Shown here in pieces: positions 32,139-40,245 of a stretch of DNA of 64,000 nt. The notes under the pieces are model-generated. The model worked only from the letters and a program-made list of their open reading frames with translations. It ran no database searches and was not told the origin of the DNA. The translations under genes and the position numbers were made by a program. Source of the DNA: Streptomyces sp. 846.5 (lineage in GTDB: Bacteria > Actinomycetota > Actinomycetes > Streptomycetales > Streptomycetaceae); NCBI RefSeq assembly GCF_004365705.1, contig NZ_SOBN01000001.1:5690001-5754000 (forward strand). Reading direction: 5' to 3'. Numbering within the stretch: the first letter of the stretch is position 1; each line of letters opens with the position of its first letter.

Positions 32139-33619
32139 CGACCGGCACCGGTGACGGCTTGATCTGGCTGGACACCCCGGCCTTCCCCGAGGCCGCCAGG
32201 ACCGCCCTCGCCGACACCCAGCTGCGCGGCAACCTCCGCAAGGCCACCGGCACCATCCGCGACAAGCGCCTCGCGGTGACCGGCGAACTGGACGACTGGG
32301 AGCAGCTGCGCGAGGCCGGGGCCGCGCTCAAGCGCCGGACCCTCCGTCACCTCGACCGCTATCTGGTCGAGTTGGAGGAGTCGGTGACCCGGGCCGGTGG
32401 CACGGTGCACTGGGCCGCCGACGCCGACGAGGCCAACCGGATCGTCACCGGCCTGGTGCAGGCCGCGGGCGCGGACGAGGTGGTCAAGGTCAAGTCGATG
32501 GCCACCCAGGAGATCGGCCTCAACGAGGCCCTCGCCGAGGCCGGGATCGCCGCCTACGAGACCGATCTGGCCGAGCTGATCGTGCAGTTGGGCCGGGACC
32601 GGCCCTCGCACATCCTGGTTCCGGCGATCCACCGCAACCGCGGCGAGATCCAGGGCATCTTCCGGCGCGAGATGGCCGCCTGGGGCCGCCCGGCCCCCGA
32701 GGGCCTCACCGACGAACCGCGGGCACTGGCCGAGGCGGCCAGGCTGCACCTGCGGGAGAAGTTCCTCCGGGCCCGGGTGGCGGTCTCCGGGGCCAACTTC
32801 GCGATCGCCGAGACCGGGACGGTGGGGGTGGTGGAGTCCGAGGGCAACGGCCGGATGTGCCTGACTCTGCCGCAGACCCTGATCACCGTGATGGGCATCG
32901 AGAAGGTGTTGCCCGCCTGGTCGGACCTGGAGGTGTTCCTGCAGCTGCTGCCGCGCAGCTCCACCGGCGAGCGGATGAACCCCTACACCTCCACCTGGAC
33001 CGGACGCACCCCCGGCGACGGCCCGCAGGACTTCCATCTGGTGCTGCTGGACAACGGCCGCACCGCCACCCTGGCCGACACCGTCGGCCGCCAGGCGCTG
33101 GCCTGCATCCGCTGCTCGGCCTGCCTGAACGTCTGCCCGGTCTACGAGCGCACCGGCGGCCACGCCTACGGCTCGGTCTACCCCGGGCCGATCGGCGCGG
33201 TGCTGACCCCGCAGCTGGCCGGGGTCGACAAGGCGCCGTCGCTGCCGTTCGCCTCCACCCTGTGCGGGGCCTGTTACGACGCCTGCCCGGTGAAGATCAA
33301 CATCCCCGAGGTGCTGGCCCATCTGCGGGCCGAGGTGGTCGAGGCCAAGCGCCGCGGCCGCCGCACGCCGACCCCCGAGGCGCTGGTGATGAAGGCCGCA
33401 GCGGCCGCGCTGGCCAACCCGCGCCGGCTGGCCGCCGCCCAGCGCACGGCCCGGCTGGGCAGCCATCTGCTGGCCCGCAAGGGACGCATCGGCCGGCTGC
33501 CGGGACCGCTGCGTGCCTGGTCCGACACCCGGGACAGCCCGCAGCCCCCGGCCGAGACCTTCCGTGCCTGGTGGCAGCGCACCCATCCGGGCGAGACCCG
33601 TTCAGGAGAGAGCAGATGA
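32135..33619 (+). CDS. lutB: L-lactate utilisation iron-sulfur protein LutB
   Basis: A 494-residue subunit. The N-terminal LUD domain (about 60-290) holds VKVKSMATQEIGLNEAL and the HILVPAIHRNRGEIQGIF block. A 4Fe-4S ferredoxin region follows (about 305-385) with two cysteine clusters, CIRCSACLNVCPVY and CGACYDACPVKINIP. The C-terminus (about 400-494) is helical. Length is normal for LutB. The ATG overlaps the LutA stop (ATGA), and LutC follows by the same overlap. Confidence 0.93.
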   Translation: MTTGTGDGLIWLDTPAFPEAARTALADTQLRGNLRKATGTIRDKRLAVTGELDDWEQLREAGAALKRRTLRHLDRYLVELEESVTRAGGTVHWAADADEANRIVTGLVQAAGADEVVKVKSMATQEIGLNEALAEAGIAAYETDLAELIVQLGRDRPSHILVPAIHRNRGEIQGIFRREMAAWGRPAPEGLTDEPRALAEAARLHLREKFLRARVAVSGANFAIAETGTVGVVESEGNGRMCLTLPQTLITVMGIEKVLPAWSDLEVFLQLLPRSSTGERMNPYTSTWTGRTPGDGPQDFHLVLLDNGRTATLADTVGRQALACIRCSACLNVCPVYERTGGHAYGSVYPGPIGAVLTPQLAGVDKAPSLPFASTLCGACYDACPVKINIPEVLAHLRAEVVEAKRRGRRTPTPEALVMKAAAAALANPRRLAAAQRTARLGSHLLARKGRIGRLPGPLRAWSDTRDSPQPPAETFRAWWQRTHPGETRSGESR

Positions 33620-34260
33620 GCGCCCGCGACACCGTCCTCGGACGGATCCGTGCCGCCCTCGCGGACGTGCCCGCCGACGAGGCCCCGCAGGACGTCCCGG
33701 TCGCCCGGGACTACCTGTCCAGCCATGCCGGGGCCGACCCGACCGGCCTGTTCGCGGCCCGGGTCGCCGACTACCGCGCCGAGGTGGTCCGGACCGGCCC
33801 GGGGGACGCGAAGCAGGCCGTCGCCGACGCCCTGCAGCGCAGGGGCGTGCGGAGCCTGGTGGTACCGCCCGGCTTCCCCGAGGAGTTCCTCCCGGACGGC
33901 CCCTGGCAGCGGCTCGGCGACGACCCGCACCTCACCGTCGCCGAACTCGACGCGGCGGACGGGGTGTTGACCACCGCCGCGGTCGGCATCGCGGTCACCG
34001 GCACCATCGTGCTGGACACCGGCCCGGGCCAGGGCCGTCGCGCGCTCACCCTGCTGCCCGACTACCACCTCTGCGTGGTCCGCGAGGAGCAGATCGTCGG
34101 CGATGTGCCGGAGGCCCTCGCCGCGCTCGACCCGGCCCGTCCGCTGACCTTCGTCTCCGGGCCCTCGGCCACCAGCGACATCGAACTCGACCGGGTCGAG
34201 GGCGTGCACGGTCCGCGCACCCTCGTCGTCGTCATCGTCGGAACGGAGCCGACCGGATGA
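33616..34260 (+). CDS. lutC: L-lactate utilisation protein LutC
   Basis: A 214-residue LUD-domain protein. TTAAVGIAVTGTIVLDTGPG (about 118-137) and LTLLPDYHLCVV are the conserved LutC core, and the terminal block VEGVHGPRTLVVVIVG is typical. It completes the LutABC L-lactate oxidation set. Coupled to LutB (ATGA after AGGAGAG) and to the mutarotase gene (ATGA). Confidence 0.92.
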   Translation: MSARDTVLGRIRAALADVPADEAPQDVPVARDYLSSHAGADPTGLFAARVADYRAEVVRTGPGDAKQAVADALQRRGVRSLVVPPGFPEEFLPDGPWQRLGDDPHLTVAELDAADGVLTTAAVGIAVTGTIVLDTGPGQGRRALTLLPDYHLCVVREEQIVGDVPEALAALDPARPLTFVSGPSATSDIELDRVEGVHGPRTLVVVIVGTEPTG

Positions 34261-34568
34261 GAGTCGCCCTGCACACCCGGGTCCGCGCCGACCGGATCGA
34301 GGCCTACGAGCAGGCCCACCGCGAGGTCCCGGCCGAGCTCACCGCCGCCATCCGCGCGGCCGGAGCGAGCTCCTGGACGATCTGGCGCAGCGGCACCGAC
34401 CTGTTCCACCTGCTGGACTGCGCCGACTACCCGGCGCTGCTGGCGGCGCTGGAGCAGCTGCCGGTGAACATCGCCTGGCAGGCCAGAATGGCCGAACTCC
34501 TGGACGTCGCCCACGACTACTCGGCCGACGGCGGCTCGGCGGTCCTGCCGGTGGTGTGGCAGCTATGA
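34257..34568 (+). CDS. L-rhamnose/L-fucose mutarotase family protein
   Basis: A 103-residue protein of the RhaM/YiiL type (DUF718 family): MRVALHTRVRADRIEAYEQA at the start, an internal SSWTIWRSGTDLFHLLDC strand with the catalytic-site histidine, and a C-terminal WQARMAEL. These ferredoxin-like dimers interconvert alpha and beta anomers of 6-deoxy-L-hexoses, feeding the C1 dehydrogenase. It is coupled to both neighbours by ATGA overlaps. Confidence 0.88.
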   Translation: MRVALHTRVRADRIEAYEQAHREVPAELTAAIRAAGASSWTIWRSGTDLFHLLDCADYPALLAALEQLPVNIAWQARMAELLDVAHDYSADGGSAVLPVVWQL

Positions 34569-35425
34569 ATCCCATCGGCGTCGTCGACGCCCACCACCAT
34601 GTCTGGGACCTCTCGGTCCGCGACCAGGACTGGATCACCGGTCCTGAACTCGCCCCGCTGCGCCGTGACTTCGGTCTGGCCGAGCTGGAGCCGCAGGCGC
34701 GGGCGGCCGGGGTCGGCGCCACTGTGCTGGTGCAGACGATCACGGTGGCCGAGGAGACCCCGGAATTCCTCGCGCTCGCGGCGGGCAGCGAACTGGTCGC
34801 CGGCGTCGTCGGCTGGACCGACCTGACCGCCCCCGACGTCGCCGACACCCTTGCCGAGCTGTGCGAAGGACCGGGTGGCGCGTACCTGGTCGGCATCCGG
34901 CACCAGGTGCAGGGCGAGCCCGACCCCGACTGGCTGGTCCGCCCCGACGTGCTGCGCGGCCTGGCCGCCGTCGCCGCAGCGGGTCTGGCCTACGACCTGC
35001 TGGTGCTCCCGCAGCAGCTGCCGGCAGCCGCCCGGGCCGCCGAGCTACTGCCCGGGCTCACCTTCGTGCTGGACCACCTGGGCAAGCCGCCGGTCGGATC
35101 GGGCGGGACGGAGCCCTGGGCGAGCCGGCTGCGCGAGCTGGCACTGCGCCCCAACGTCCACGCCAAGCTCTCCGGCCTGGTCACCGAGGCCGACTGGCAC
35201 AGCTGGACCACCGCCGATCTGCGTCCCTACGCCGAGACGGCGCTGGACGCCTTCGGCCCCGGCCGACTGATGGCCGGCTCGGACTGGCCGGTGTGCACCC
35301 TCGCGGCGGACTACGGACGGGTCCTGGACACCGCCCGCGACCTCGTCTCGGCGCTGGGCCGCGACGAACGGGCGGCGGTACTGGGCGGCACCGCGGTCCG
35401 CGCCTACCGGCTGCGGACAGCGTGA
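34565..35425 (+). CDS. Amidohydrolase-family lactonase (L-fuconolactonase)
   Basis: A 286-residue TIM-barrel enzyme of the amidohydrolase_2 group. GVVDAHHHVWD (about 5-15) carries the HxH metal motif, with VLDHLGKPP, NVHAKLSGL and MAGSDWPVC giving the later ligands including the catalytic aspartate. The COG3618 family opens L-fucono-1,5-lactone to L-fuconate, the step between the dehydrogenase and the dehydratase. Last gene of the operon. Its stop lies in the terminator hairpin stem. Confidence 0.9.
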   Translation: MNPIGVVDAHHHVWDLSVRDQDWITGPELAPLRRDFGLAELEPQARAAGVGATVLVQTITVAEETPEFLALAAGSELVAGVVGWTDLTAPDVADTLAELCEGPGGAYLVGIRHQVQGEPDPDWLVRPDVLRGLAAVAAAGLAYDLLVLPQQLPAAARAAELLPGLTFVLDHLGKPPVGSGGTEPWASRLRELALRPNVHAKLSGLVTEADWHSWTTADLRPYAETALDAFGPGRLMAGSDWPVCTLAADYGRVLDTARDLVSALGRDERAAVLGGTAVRAYRLRTA

Positions 35426-35475
35426 GGGCCCCGCCGTCCGCAGCCGGCAATAGGCGCGGACGGCGAGGCCCTCAC
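35422..35475. terminator. Terminator hairpin between convergent genes
   Basis: GTGAGGGCC with CCGCCGTCCGC (35422-35441) pairs with GCGGACGGC, then GGCCCTCAC (35455-35474), separated by a short loop and a two-base bulge. The stem includes the lactonase stop codon. It lies between the plus-strand operon and the minus-strand cold-shock gene and can serve both. Confidence 0.8.
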
Positions 35476-35504
35476 GGCATCAACCTGTCAGTCGATCGAG
35501 TCGA

Positions 35505-35708
35505 CTAGACCGGGCGGATGTTCTCCGCCTGCGGGCCCTTGGGGCCCTGCGTGACGTCGAACTCGACCTTCTGGCCCTCGAGGAGCTCGCGGAAGCCCTG
35601 GGCGTTGATGTTCGAGTAGTGGGCGAAGACGTCGGCGCCGCCGCCGTCCTGCTCGATGAAGCCGAAGCCCTTTTCGGCGTTGAACCACTTGACGGTTCCA
35701 CTGGCCAT
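35505..35708 (-). CDS. Cold-shock domain protein (CspA family)
   Basis: A 67-residue single-domain protein, [20 protein letters not shown] at the start. It has RNP1 (KGFGFIEQ) and an RNP2-like DVFAHYSNI, the nucleic-acid-binding strands of the CSD fold. The length is standard. It acts as an RNA chaperone in the cytoplasm. A GGAGAC site precedes the ATG at 35706-35708. The long upstream region contains a strong nested hairpin (35822-35857), as expected for a regulated csp leader. Confidence 0.95.
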   Translation of the reverse strand: MASGTVKWFNAEKGFGFIEQDGGGADVFAHYSNINAQGFRELLEGQKVEFDVTQGPKGPQAENIRPV

Positions 35709-35821
35709 GATCTGTCTCCTTCAGGGGCAGAGTTCGGACCCCGCACTGTGCGGTGTCCGAGTCGCCGCGATGATCGCCCCGCTCCGGCTGCGACAAGACA
35801 CAAAAGGCCGGAAAAACAAAA

Positions 35822-35857
35822 GTGCGCCCGCGGTTACTGTTAACCCGCCAGGCGCAC
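35822..35857. promoter_or_regulatory. Nested hairpin in the csp upstream region
   Basis: GTGCGCC (35822-35828) pairs with GGCGCAC (35851-35857). Inside it GCGGTTA (35830-35836) pairs with TAA-C-CCGC (35841-35848) around a four-base loop, with one bulged C. It lies about 115 bases upstream of the csp start and about 160 upstream of the plus-strand gene at 36017. The rest of the 35709-36016 gap is A-rich near 35795-35820 and 35870-35900, with no other gene visible. Confidence 0.5.
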
Positions 35858-36016
35858 ACAACGTTCATGGGAACACCAAAACTGCAACGTCTTCAAAGCT
35901 AGCACACGCCGCGCCGAAGCAGCCGTTCTTTCCGTCCGGGTCAGGCTGTGCAAGGCTGGACGGTACGGACGCCACCCCCGTCCCCCGAGAATCCCTCCCC
36001 CCGACTGCGAGGCACG

Positions 36017-36310
36017 ATGCGCGTCACCATCGCCGGCTGCTCCTTCTATCTCCAGGCGAACGAGGTCGTCGCGCTGATGAAGGACATCAAGGCCGAGCCG
36101 GTCACCGGCGAGTCGGTCCGGATCGGACGGCGCAACTACCCGATCAAGCAGGTCGGCGCCGTGATCACCAAGCAGGACCGGCGCGACTTCAGCGCCGCCG
36201 ACGTCATCCGGGCGATGGAGAAGCTCGGCTTCACCTGCAGCCCGGCACCCGCTCCGGAGCCCGCTCCGGTCGCCCAGCCCGAGCCCAGTACCGAGCAGCT
36301 CTGGCAGTAA
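36017..36310 (+). CDS. Small conserved actinobacterial protein next to csp
   Basis: A 97-residue protein: MRVTIAGCSFYLQANEVVAL at the start, a compact alpha/beta region to about residue 75 (VRIGRRNYPIKQVGAVITKQ), then a Pro/Ala/Glu-rich tail. I know similar small proteins beside cold-shock genes in streptomycetes (SCO5921-like) but no function is known to me. The ATG at 36017 follows GCGAGG. It ends four bases before the convergent YchJ-type gene. Confidence 0.8.
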   Translation: MRVTIAGCSFYLQANEVVALMKDIKAEPVTGESVRIGRRNYPIKQVGAVITKQDRRDFSAADVIRAMEKLGFTCSPAPAPEPAPVAQPEPSTEQLWQ

Positions 36311-36313
36311 CCG

Positions 36314-36931
36314 CTAGCGGGACGCCGACGGGTCCGGCTGCGCGTCCAGATAGACCCACACGCCCCCCTCGCGGATGAACCTGCTGTTCTCGTGCAGCAC
36401 GCCCTCCTCGCCGGCCTCGGCGAAGTGGGCCCGGAACTCGACCGTGCCCGCGAGGTGGAACGGGCCGCCCTCGCTGCTGCCCAGCACCTCCAGCCGCAGC
36501 CAGCGCTGCCCCGGATCGAGGGACAGCGTCGCGGGCCGGGTGCTGGAGTGCCAGCTGCGCAGCAGATAGGCGGTGTCGCCGACGGCGAAGGCGCTGTAGC
36601 GGGAGCGCATCAGCAGCTCGGCGGTGGCGGCGGCGGGCACGGGGGCCCGGCCCGGTTCGGGCGCGGTGGCGGTGTGGAAGGGCCGGCAGCACTCCTCGTA
36701 CGGCTTGCCGAAGCCGCAGGGGCACTCGGTGTCGAGCGGCTGCGACACTTCGGGGCGCGACGCCCCGGGCCCCTGCGAGACCCCGAGGTCGCGGGCCGGC
36801 GCGGAACCGTTTCCGTTCGACGCCGAGTGAGGGGTTGCTGCAGGGGCAGCCGTTCTGCGCGTGCCGGTCTTCGCTGTGCTGCTGTTACTGCTGCGCGCCT
36901 TGCTGCTGCGGGCCTTGCTGCGTCGGGACAT
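36314..36931 (-). CDS. YchJ-family protein with SEC-C motif
   Basis: A 205-residue protein. Residues 1-65 are low-complexity Ser/Ala/Arg. TECPCGFGKPYEECCRPFH (about 69-87) is a SEC-C zinc motif. RSRYSAFAVGDTAYLLRSWH (about 108-127) starts the YchJ/UPF0225 NTF2-like domain, ending with ENSRFIREGGVWVYLD. The function of the family is unknown. The ATG at 36929-36931 has GAGG too close for a normal ribosome site, so a later start (for example a GTG at about residue 62) is possible. Confidence 0.82.
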   Translation of the reverse strand: MSRRSKARSSKARSSNSSTAKTGTRRTAAPAATPHSASNGNGSAPARDLGVSQGPGASRPEVSQPLDTECPCGFGKPYEECCRPFHTATAPEPGRAPVPAAATAELLMRSRYSAFAVGDTAYLLRSWHSSTRPATLSLDPGQRWLRLEVLGSSEGGPFHLAGTVEFRAHFAEAGEEGVLHENSRFIREGGVWVYLDAQPDPSASR

Positions 36932-36982
36932 CCCTCGATTGTGCCCGCTCCGAACCCGGGTCGGGCCGCGAGCCGCACCTGG

Positions 36983-38017
36983 TCACTCTCCGGGGTGGCC
37001 TTCGGCACCCTCCTGGGGGGCCTTCCGGGGTGCCTTGCGAGGCGGCGGCGCCTCGCTCGGCTGATCGTCGAAGGAGATGCTCACCTCCTGCCCCGGCCGC
37101 CGTTCCTGCTGCCGTGCCATGGCGTCCAGCACCTCCCGGTCCGCCCGGGTCAGCGGCGCCGCGTTCATCAGCGCGCGGGGCCACAACTGCCGGGCCCGCA
37201 CCACGTTGGCCTCGGCCGCGTACAGGATGATCAGGGCGGCGAGGTGGAGCCACGCAGCCAGCCCGAGGACGGTGCCGAAGAAGCCGTAGATCTGGGTGGA
37301 GTGCCGCAGTTGATGGGCCACCAGAATGCCGCCGAAGGTTTGCAGCGCAGTCCAGGCCGGACCCGCGGCCAGGCAGCCAGGCAGGAGTTGACGCAGCGTC
37401 ACCTCATCCGGGGTGAGGATGCGGAAGCAGGCCAGATAGAGGCCGCTGTTGACGGCCACCGAGCCGAGCAGTCCGCCGATCCAGGCCAGTGCGCCGTGCG
37501 CGACAAAGCCGACCAGGCCGGCCGTGGCGGTGCTGAGGGCCAGACCGAGGCCCAGCGCCACCAGCATCAGCAGCCCGCGCCCCATCCGGTCGAAGAAGCC
37601 GGGGCGCTCGGTGCCGGGGATGTTCCACACCTGCGCCATGGCGAACTGCAGGATCTGGGTCATCCCCAGTGAGCCGTAGAGCAGCCCGACGGCGCCGATG
37701 GCGACGGCGGCCCCGGTGCCCTGCAGGGAGTGCACGTTCTGCTGCAACTGGTTGCCGATGATGGGGAAGTCGGCGAGGGCGGAGTGCAGCACGGCCCGCT
37801 GTGCGGCGGGGCTGCCGTGCAGCACGAAGCCAAGTCCCGTGGTGAGCAGCAGAAGCAGCGGGAACACCGCCGCGAAGGCGTAGTAGGTGATCAGTACGGC
37901 GAGCTGGCCGCCGTGGTCGTCGCCGAACTTCTTGACCACGCCGACCACGAACCCCGGGACGCGGCGCCGCTGTTGGGCGCGGTCCGCCGAGTGCAGTACC
38001 CGTTCGAAGATGTTCAC
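36983..38017 (-). CDS. YihY/BrkB-family inner-membrane protein
   Basis: A 344-residue membrane protein with about six to seven hydrophobic segments. The family hallmark is ITYYAFAAVFPLLLLLTTGLG (residues about 43-62), followed by YGSLGMTQILQFAMAQVWNI and the PDEVTLRQLLPG block. The C-terminal 60 residues are charged and Pro-rich. The family was once called RNase BN in error, and its function is not known. The GTG at 38015-38017 follows GGAG by seven bases. Confidence 0.88.
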   Translation of the reverse strand: MNIFERVLHSADRAQQRRRVPGFVVGVVKKFGDDHGGQLAVLITYYAFAAVFPLLLLLTTGLGFVLHGSPAAQRAVLHSALADFPIIGNQLQQNVHSLQGTGAAVAIGAVGLLYGSLGMTQILQFAMAQVWNIPGTERPGFFDRMGRGLLMLVALGLGLALSTATAGLVGFVAHGALAWIGGLLGSVAVNSGLYLACFRILTPDEVTLRQLLPGCLAAGPAWTALQTFGGILVAHQLRHSTQIYGFFGTVLGLAAWLHLAALIILYAAEANVVRARQLWPRALMNAAPLTRADREVLDAMARQQERRPGQEVSISFDDQPSEAPPPRKAPRKAPQEGAEGHPGE

Positions 38018-38134
38018 CGCGTGTCTCCGCCTGTCCCCGTCCCCGTCGTACCGAGCAGTCGGCGTCCGTCAGGTTATCTGCCCTGATCTGCTCGGAGGAC
38101 ACCGGACCTGGTTACTCACGACCGACAAACGTGG

Positions 38135-38154
38135 TTAAGGTAAGCCTCACCTAA
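38135..38154. promoter_or_regulatory. Iron box (DmdR/IdeR-type operator)
   Basis: TTAAGGTAAGCCTCACCTAA matches the actinobacterial DtxR-family iron box (TTAGGTTAGGCTCACCTAA type) in nearly all positions. It lies about 30 bases upstream of the siderophore-binding protein start, where it would block transcription when iron-loaded DmdR1/IdeR binds. Confidence 0.88.
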
Positions 38155-38185
38155 CCAAAGCGTTGGCAAAGTGATCGGAGCGACC

Positions 38186-39238
38186 GTGCGTATGGTGCGG
38201 ATGAAGGCATTCCTGGCCGTGGCCCTCGTCGGCGGCCTGCTGGCCGGCTGTTCCTCCGGGGACGGCGGCGGGAGCGGCAGCAGCGGTGGTGCGACCGCCG
38301 GGACTCGCAATCTCGTCGCTGGGGCCTCCCAGGGCCCCTCTGTCGCGCCCAGTGCCCTGGCCAAGGGCATGGGGTCCGACCAGGCGAGCGACGGGGTCTT
38401 TCCGCGTACCGTCGGGCACTTCGAGGGCAGCACCACGGTCAAGGCTCAGCCCACCAGGATCGCCGTGCTCAGCACCGGGCAGCTCGACGACCTGCTCTCC
38501 CTCGGCGTCGTGCCCACGGTCACCACCCGCGCCCAGAATGCCGGGCTGGTGCCGGACTACCTCGCCCAGGCCTTCCCCCAGGACAAGAAGCAGCTCGCCG
38601 CGATGGCCGACGCGGGCACGCGTACCGCGCCCAACCTGGAGGCGCTGGCCGCCGCCAAGCCCGACCTCATCCTCGTCAACGACTCCCTCGGCGACCTCTA
38701 CCCCAAGCTCGCCAAGATCGCGCCGACCGTCGTCACCGCGGGCAACGGCATCAACTGGAAGCGCGATCTGCTGCTCGTCGGCGCGGCCGTCGGCAAGGGG
38801 CAGGCCGCGCAGAAGCTGCTCGACGGCTACACAGAGGAGGCCGCCGCGGTGGGGAAGCCGCTCGGGGCGCCCACCGTCTCCATGGTGCGGTTCACCGCGG
38901 ACCGTACCCGCATGTTCGGCGTGTCCTCCTTCACCGGGTCCATCGCCGTGGACATGGGGCTCAAGCGGCCCAAGGCCCAGCAGTTCAACGCCGTCTCGCA
39001 GGACGTCGGCGCGGAGAGCATCGACACCGTGGACGGCGACTGGATCTTCTACTCGGTGCAGGGGGACGCGTCCAAGACCGACGCCGGGTCCGTCCTCGCC
39101 GGGCCGCTGTGGAAGTCCATGGGCGCGGTCAAGGCCGGGCACGCCGTCAAGGTCGACGACGACCCGTGGTACCTCAACGCCGGTCCGGCCGCCGCGCAGA
39201 TCGTCGTGAAGCAGCTCGCGGCCGCCCTCGCCAAGTGA
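38186..39238 (+). CDS. Iron-siderophore-binding lipoprotein
   Basis: A 350-residue lipoprotein from the GTG at 38186, which has GGAG five bases upstream. The earlier GTG at 38171 lacks one. The signal peptide ends in lipobox LLAGC. The mature protein is a FecB/FepB-type type III binding protein (PTRIAVLSTGQLDDLLSLGV, AAAKPDLILVNDSL). It should capture a ferric siderophore outside the membrane for the two downstream permeases. An iron box sits just upstream. No siderophore biosynthesis genes are in the window. Confidence 0.92.
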   Translation: MRMVRMKAFLAVALVGGLLAGCSSGDGGGSGSSGGATAGTRNLVAGASQGPSVAPSALAKGMGSDQASDGVFPRTVGHFEGSTTVKAQPTRIAVLSTGQLDDLLSLGVVPTVTTRAQNAGLVPDYLAQAFPQDKKQLAAMADAGTRTAPNLEALAAAKPDLILVNDSLGDLYPKLAKIAPTVVTAGNGINWKRDLLLVGAAVGKGQAAQKLLDGYTEEAAAVGKPLGAPTVSMVRFTADRTRMFGVSSFTGSIAVDMGLKRPKAQQFNAVSQDVGAESIDTVDGDWIFYSVQGDASKTDAGSVLAGPLWKSMGAVKAGHAVKVDDDPWYLNAGPAAAQIVVKQLAAALAK

Positions 39239-40245
39239 GCGCCGCCACCGGCCGTACGGCCGGCACCGTCTGGCTGGCCGTAGGCCTGGGGCTCGCGGTC
39301 GGCGCGGCCGCGCTCAGCCTGTGCGTCGGGACCCGTCCGGTGTCACCGGACGCGGTCGTCGACGCTCTGGTGCACGGCGGGAGTTCGCCGGACGCGCTGG
39401 TCGTCCGGTCGCTGCGGGTGCCGCGTACGGTGGTCGGCCTGCTGGCGGGCGCCGCGCTGGGGATCGCGGGGGCCGGGCTTCAGGCGGTCACCCGCAACCC
39501 GCTGGCCGATCCGGGGATCCTCGGGCTGAGCCAGGGCGCGGCCGCCGGAGTCGTGATCGCGATCTCCCTCGGGCTCGCCAACGGCTTCGACGGGTACGTC
39601 CGGTACGCCTTCACCGGCGCCGTCCTCGCCGCGTGCGTCGTCTACGCCATCGCCTCGCGCGGGCGCGGCGGCGCCTCCCCGGTGAAGCTCGCGCTGGCCG
39701 GGACCGCGCTGGCGGCGATGGTGGCCGGTGCCAACACCGTTGTGCTGACCTCCAGTTCGGCCACGCTCGACCAGTTCCGGTTCTGGCAGGTGGGCGCGCT
39801 CAGCGGGCGGGACGCGGGGACGGCCGGACGGATGCTGCCGTTCGTCGTGGTGGGCGCGGTCCTGGTGCTGGCCTGCGCACGCGGCCTCGACGCGCTCGCC
39901 CTCGGGGACGACACCTCGCATGCGCTGGGCCACCGGGTCCAGCTGGTACGGGGGTGCACGGCGCTCGGCGCCACCCTGCTGACCGCCGCCGCGGTGGCCG
40001 CCGCCGGGCCGATCGCGTTCATCGGTCTCGCCGTGCCGCACCTGGCCCGCAGGTTGGTCTCCGCCGACCATCGCTGGGTATTGCCGTTGTCGGCCTTGCT
40101 GGGCGCCGCACTCCTGGTCGGCGCGGACGTGGCGGGCCGGGTGGTGCGGCCTCCGGCAGAGGTGCCGGCCGGGGTGATGACGGCGCTGGTGGGCGTGCCG
40201 GTGCTGGTGCTCCTGGTGCGCCGCAGCAAGGCGGTGAGCACATGA
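39235..40245 (+). CDS. Iron-siderophore ABC permease 1 (FecCD family)
   Basis: A 336-residue permease with about nine to ten hydrophobic segments. The conserved AVTRNPLADPGILGLSQGAA (about 80-99) and GPIAFIGLAVPHLARRL (about 255-272, the ATPase-coupling region) are the FecCD marks. The GTG start overlaps the binding-protein stop (GTGA). It pairs with the next gene as a heterodimer. Confidence 0.94.
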   Translation: MSAATGRTAGTVWLAVGLGLAVGAAALSLCVGTRPVSPDAVVDALVHGGSSPDALVVRSLRVPRTVVGLLAGAALGIAGAGLQAVTRNPLADPGILGLSQGAAAGVVIAISLGLANGFDGYVRYAFTGAVLAACVVYAIASRGRGGASPVKLALAGTALAAMVAGANTVVLTSSSATLDQFRFWQVGALSGRDAGTAGRMLPFVVVGAVLVLACARGLDALALGDDTSHALGHRVQLVRGCTALGATLLTAAAVAAAGPIAFIGLAVPHLARRLVSADHRWVLPLSALLGAALLVGADVAGRVVRPPAEVPAGVMTALVGVPVLVLLVRRSKAVST

